Below are positions 60,645-64,000 of a stretch of 64,000 nt of DNA, one piece after another (within the stretch, counting starts at the first letter, position 1; every line of letters starts with the position of its first letter). The notes under the pieces were generated by a model that saw only the letters and a list, made by a program, of their open reading frames with translations, did not search any database and was not told where the DNA came from. A program made the position numbers and the translations under genes. The stretch lies in NCBI RefSeq assembly GCF_017826695.1, contig NZ_JAFFZW010000012.1:1-64000 (forward strand), written 5' to 3'. This DNA comes from Pseudomonas alliivorans (GTDB lineage Bacteria > Pseudomonadota > Gammaproteobacteria > Pseudomonadales > Pseudomonadaceae).

Positions 60645-61888
60645 AGGGCTTCCCCGAAGGCTTTGGCTACGCGCAATCCGCTGACCACGCCGTCTTCGTG
60701 AAAACCATTGGCCCAATACGCGCCACAGTACCAGGTGTGATCGAGGCCGTTGATTTCTTCCCAGCGGGCCTGGGCTGCAACGGCCTGCAGGCTGTATTGC
60801 GGATGAGCGTAGTGGTAGCGGCCGATGACTTTTTCAGGGTCGATGGCAGCGCTCTGATTCAGGCTTACGCAGAAGGTGGTGTCGCCTTCGATGCCCTGCA
60901 GGATGTTCATGTCATAAGTGACGGCAGCCAGTTGCTGCTCTGCGCCGCCCAGCCGGTAATTCCAGCTTGCCCAGGCTAGACGACGGTCAGGCAGCAGGCG
61001 GGTGTCGGTGTGCAGTACCACATCGTTCTCGGCATAGCGCAACGCGCCCAGAACGCTCTGCTCGGCACTGGAGGGCTCGGCCAGCATGGCGAGTGCCTGG
61101 TCGCTGTGACAGGCGAAGATCACCTGGTCGAAGCGCTCGGTGCCCATCGCGCTGTGCAGTGTGACGCCGTCCTGATCGCGCTCGACGCGGGTGACCGGGC
61201 AGGACAGATGAATCTTCTCCCGGAACGATGCCGTCAACGGCTCGATATAGCCTCTGGAGCCGCCTTCGATCACGCACCACTGCGGACGATTGGTGACTGA
61301 CAGCAGGCCGTGGTTCTTGAAAAAGCGCACGAAAAACTGCAGCGGAAACCCCAGCATGTCCGCCAGTGACATCGACCAGATCGCCGCACCCATCGGCACG
61401 ATGTAGTGGTCGATGAAGCGTTGACCGTAGCCACCGTTCTTCAAGTACTCGCCCAGCGTGGTGTCAGCGGCGATACGCTGGTTTTCCAGGTCTTCTATGG
61501 CCAGGCGATTGAAGCGCAGGATGTCGCGCAGCATGCCCCAGAATTTCGGTGACAGCAGGTTGCTGCGCTGGGCGAACAGGCTGTTCAGGTTATTGCCGTT
61601 GTACTCCACCCCGGTATGCGGATCGTGTACCGAAAAACTCATTTCAGTGGGTTTGAACGCCACACCCAACTGGCCGAGCAACTTGATGAAGTTCGGGTAC
61701 GTCCAGTCGTTGAATACAATGAATCCCGTATCGATAGCGTGATGACGCCCATCGACCTGCACATCGACCGTATGCGTGTGCCCGCCGATCCAGTCGGACG
61801 ACTCGAACACCGTCACGTCGTGCGAACGATTGAGCAGATAGGCACTGGTCAGTCCGGCAATACCGCTGCCGACTACGGCGATTTTCAT
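60641..61888 (-). CDS. FAD-dependent amine-oxidase-like protein (UfaD-like by context)
   Basis: The 415-residue protein has an N-terminal Rossmann motif (VVGSGIAGLTSAYLLNR) and the FESSDWIGGHTHT FAD segment of the flavin-containing amine oxidase / phytoene desaturase superfamily. Its neighbours cfa and DUF1365 recall the furan-fatty-acid cluster of Rhodobacter, where a similar flavoprotein dehydrogenates a methylated acyl chain; that parallel is inference. ATG 61888 overlaps the SDR stop by 4 bp. Confidence 0.86.
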   Translation of the reverse strand: MKIAVVGSGIAGLTSAYLLNRSHDVTVFESSDWIGGHTHTVDVQVDGRHHAIDTGFIVFNDWTYPNFIKLLGQLGVAFKPTEMSFSVHDPHTGVEYNGNNLNSLFAQRSNLLSPKFWGMLRDILRFNRLAIEDLENQRIAADTTLGEYLKNGGYGQRFIDHYIVPMGAAIWSMSLADMLGFPLQFFVRFFKNHGLLSVTNRPQWCVIEGGSRGYIEPLTASFREKIHLSCPVTRVERDQDGVTLHSAMGTERFDQVIFACHSDQALAMLAEPSSAEQSVLGALRYAENDVVLHTDTRLLPDRRLAWASWNYRLGGAEQQLAAVTYDMNILQGIEGDTTFCVSLNQSAAIDPEKVIGRYHYAHPQYSLQAVAAQARWEEINGLDHTWYCGAYWANGFHEDGVVSGLRVAKAFGEAL

Positions 61889-62685
61889 TGAATGTCCTTA
61901 TTCGATGTGGCGCCGGATTCCGAAGAGCGTGCCATGCGCCTGCCGATGGCGAGTCTTGCGCGGGCCGGCAGCATTGCCAGCAGTCGCATGCTGAAAATGA
62001 AGGCGGCAGGGAAGGCGATCTCCAGCGGACGTTTCTCGCGTGCCAGATGCTGTGCGATGTGTCTCGCTGCCTTGCCGACCGGCCAGCGCATGGGCATCGG
62101 GAAATCGTTTTTTTCAGTCAGGGGCGTGTCAACGAAACCCGGGCTGACGATGGTCACGTCGATGTTCTCGCTGGCCAGATCCAGCCGCAGCGCTTCGAAC
62201 AGGTAGCGCAGGCCGGCTTTGGAGGCACCGTAGGCTTCGGCGCGTGGCAGGGCCAGGAAGGTCACGGCACTGGCCACGCCAACCAGGTGCGGGCGACGCC
62301 CTTTGCGCAGCAGCGGCAGGGCTTCCTGTATGCAGAGGCTGCTGGCCAGCAGGTTGGTGCGCACCACGCGCTCGACCATTGCCGCTTCGAATTGCCTGAC
62401 ATCAATATACTCGCAGGTGCCCGCGTTGAGGATCGCCGTGTCCAGTGCACCCCATTCCTGAGCGATCAGGTCCGCAATGGCAGTGACTTGCATGCCATCG
62501 GTGATATCACCGGTCGCCAGCAGCACTTGAGTCGGGTATTGAGCCGCCAGGTTCTGCAACGGCTCCAGCGTGCGAGCAGTCAGCGCGACACGATGGCCTG
62601 CCTTGAGCAGTTCGATGGCAAGCGCGAGGCCGATGCCGCTGCTTGCGCCAGTCAGCCATATACGTCGAGCAACAGGTGTGTTCAT
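61885..62685 (-). CDS. Short-chain dehydrogenase/reductase
   Basis: The 266-residue classical SDR has TGASSGIGLALA, LNAGTCEY and the catalytic YGASK. The C-terminal tail (IFSMRLLAMLPARARLAIGR) has a hydrophobic helix that may associate with the membrane. The start is ATG 62685 (MNTPVARRIWLTG), overlapping the NTF2-like gene by 4 bp. Substrate is unknown, perhaps a lipid intermediate. Confidence 0.89.
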   Translation of the reverse strand: MNTPVARRIWLTGASSGIGLALAIELLKAGHRVALTARTLEPLQNLAAQYPTQVLLATGDITDGMQVTAIADLIAQEWGALDTAILNAGTCEYIDVRQFEAAMVERVVRTNLLASSLCIQEALPLLRKGRRPHLVGVASAVTFLALPRAEAYGASKAGLRYLFEALRLDLASENIDVTIVSPGFVDTPLTEKNDFPMPMRWPVGKAARHIAQHLAREKRPLEIAFPAAFIFSMRLLAMLPARARLAIGRRMARSSESGATSNKDIQ

Positions 62686-63107
62686 GCCAACCTCTTCTTG
62701 AGCCAATTGATCACCCGACCCATGACGGGCAAATGCTCATAGAGCAGTGCGCCAGCGTCGAAGTAGTCCTGGTGCCGATAAACCTTGTCGTCGCGCCACT
62801 TCAGATGCGAGCAGCCCTGGACATGGATGGTGCACCCATTGGCCAGACGCGGATGTGAGTAATGCATGGTCCAGAGCAGATAGCCTTCACCGGGCCTGAC
62901 TTCGTCGAACGCGTGGAAGTCGAAACGCAGGTCGCTGACGTTGGCATACAACCCGGCGAAATAGCGCCGCATGGCTGTCAGGCCATGGATGTCGTGCATC
63001 GGGTCGCTGAAGGAGACGTCGTCGCTGTACAGCTCGCCGACCCGATCAAGGTTGTCCTTGTTCAGCGCAGCAAAGCCTTCAGCGAACCGATGCAGGAAAT
63101 CAGTCAT
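62682..63107 (-). CDS. NTF2-like (SnoaL-type) protein
   Basis: The 141-residue alpha+beta-cone protein of the NTF2/SnoaL superfamily starts at ATG 63107 (MTDFLHRFAEGFAALNKDN) and overlaps the photolyase stop by 8 bp. DDVSFSDPMHDIHG is the typical mouth of the cone. Such proteins bind or isomerise small molecules. It is a regular companion of phr and the SDR in this cluster. Confidence 0.85.
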   Translation of the reverse strand: MTDFLHRFAEGFAALNKDNLDRVGELYSDDVSFSDPMHDIHGLTAMRRYFAGLYANVSDLRFDFHAFDEVRPGEGYLLWTMHYSHPRLANGCTIHVQGCSHLKWRDDKVYRHQDYFDAGALLYEHLPVMGRVINWLKKRLA

Positions 63108-64000
63108 CCGCTTTCTCCGTCGCCGACTGGCGACCGGGCAGGGCCTTGAAGGCCGCCAGCGCACGGGCGCGGCTTTTGCTCAGGTCCACGATGGGGGCCG
63201 GATAGTCCGCGACGCCGAACAGGCCACCGGCAGAGGCCGGGTTGTGGACCTGCTTCTTGTTCAGATCAGCCAGTTCCGGCAGCCAGCGTTTGAGGAATAT
63301 GCCTTCAGGGTCGAATCGCTCGGACTGTGACAGCGGGTTGAAAATGCGGAAGTAGGGCACCGAATCCGTCCCGGTAGACGAACTCCATTGCCAGCCGCCA
63401 TTGTTGGCGGCGAGGTCGCCGTCGATCAGGTGACGCATGAAAAAGCGCTCGCCTTCCCGCCAGTCGATCAGCAGATTCTTGGTGAGGAACATCGCGACGA
63501 CCATCCGTAGTCGGTTATGCATCCAGCCGGTCTCCAGCAACTGACGCATGGCCGCATCGATGATCGGCAGACCGGTTCGCGCCTCTTGCCAGGCCAGCAG
63601 TTCTTCAGGTGCATTGCGCCATTTCAAGGCTTCGGTTTCCGGACGGAAAGCGCGATGCCTTGAAACACGTGGATAGCCGACCAGCGTGTGTTTATAGAAC
63701 TCCCTCCACAGCAGTTCATTGATCCAGGTCACGCTTCCTTCACTGCCGGTCTCGAATTCACCATGATTGCTGGTCAGCGCTGCGTGCAGGCATTGACGCG
63801 GCGATACCACACCCGCTGCAAGGTAAGCCGACAACTGGCTGGTGCCAGGTCTGGCCGGGAGGTCGCGTTCAGTCTTGTAATAGTGGATCTGATCGTCAGT
63901 GAACTCGGACAGACGCCGATGGGCCTCGTCTTCACCCGCAGGCCACAGATCGCGCAGTGCCTTGGACGGCGCAGAAAAACCGTTGACGGCGTCCGGAATC
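63100..64000 (-). CDS. phrB: Deoxyribodipyrimidine photolyase, 5' end outside window
   Basis: This is the C-terminal part of a CPD photolyase that uses blue light and FAD to split pyrimidine dimers. The visible 300 residues include the FAD-binding core (TWINELLWREFYKHTLVG, IDAAMRQLLETGWMHNRLRM, DGDLAANNGGWQWSSSTGTD). The open frame continues without a stop to base 64000, so the N-terminal antenna domain is cut off. It is the upstream-most visible gene of the operon; its promoter lies outside. Confidence 0.94.
   Translation of the reverse strand, partial: IPDAVNGFSAPSKALRDLWPAGEDEAHRRLSEFTDDQIHYYKTERDLPARPGTSQLSAYLAAGVVSPRQCLHAALTSNHGEFETGSEGSVTWINELLWREFYKHTLVGYPRVSRHRAFRPETEALKWRNAPEELLAWQEARTGLPIIDAAMRQLLETGWMHNRLRMVVAMFLTKNLLIDWREGERFFMRHLIDGDLAANNGGWQWSSSTGTDSVPYFRIFNPLSQSERFDPEGIFLKRWLPELADLNKKQVHNPASAGGLFGVADYPAPIVDLSKSRARALAAFKALPGRQSATEKADD

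Overview
The window looks like a chromosomal segment of a fluorescent Pseudomonas of the P. syringae group. The order hemA-prfA-prmC-moeB-murI-pagL on one strand, with TPR lipoprotein-lolB-ispE-tRNA-Gln-prs-rplY-pth-ychF on the other, and mksFEB near rimI and a carbonic anhydrase gene, is the arrangement I know from Pseudomonas. A Pcs-type phosphatidylcholine synthase, an ABC-dependent O-antigen locus with RmlBDA and a 3-amino-sugar module, and an IS3-family element fit P. syringae. Species assignment is inference from gene content.

Layout. 1-1235: a complete IS3-family insertion sequence starting exactly at base 1. 1361-6145: the mksFEB operon (SMC-like condensin) on the minus strand. 6290-13799: ordinary genes (unknown protein plus rimI, acidic protein, beta-carbonic anhydrase, a chemoreceptor, an HD hydrolase, yjdM, a DCC-family thiol protein, an MFS efflux pump). 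13862-25180: pcs, a PhoD-like phosphatase, three more chemoreceptors, a GNAT enzyme, a GGDEF protein and tRNA-Met. 25405-44893: a lipopolysaccharide O-antigen locus. 45156-57699: conserved housekeeping genes with tRNA-Gln, ending in pagL. 57773-64000: a tightly overlapping minus-strand operon from a truncated photolyase gene (phr) through cfa to a YkgJ-like cysteine-cluster protein.

The O-antigen locus reads as a system. RmlA and RmlB make dTDP-4-keto-6-deoxyglucose. RmlD, with an RmlC that is not in this window, would lead to dTDP-L-rhamnose for the backbone. A fused ketoisomerase/acetyltransferase (WxcM/FdtD-like) plus a DegT-type aminotransferase would make a dTDP-3-acetamido-3,6-dideoxyhexose, most likely Fuc3NAc. 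Wzm/Wzt exports the finished chain. A GtrA flippase-like protein, a GtrB-like polyprenyl-phosphate glycosyltransferase and one or two large GT-C-like membrane proteins look like a periplasmic side-branch module.

The most unusual object is the 1,543-residue protein at 33469-38100. It joins an N-terminal methyltransferase, a kinase-like segment, a helical region with eight tandem 18-residue repeats, and two GT-A glycosyltransferase domains. By analogy with E. coli O9a WbdD (methyltransferase-kinase-coiled-coil chain terminator and length ruler), I propose a chain terminator, ruler and polymerase fused into one polypeptide, next to a Wzt that carries a C-terminal carbohydrate-binding-type extension. 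Second in interest is the eight-gene phr-to-ykgJ operon, whose neighbouring genes all overlap by 4-14 bp and whose last gene appears to start at a CTG codon.
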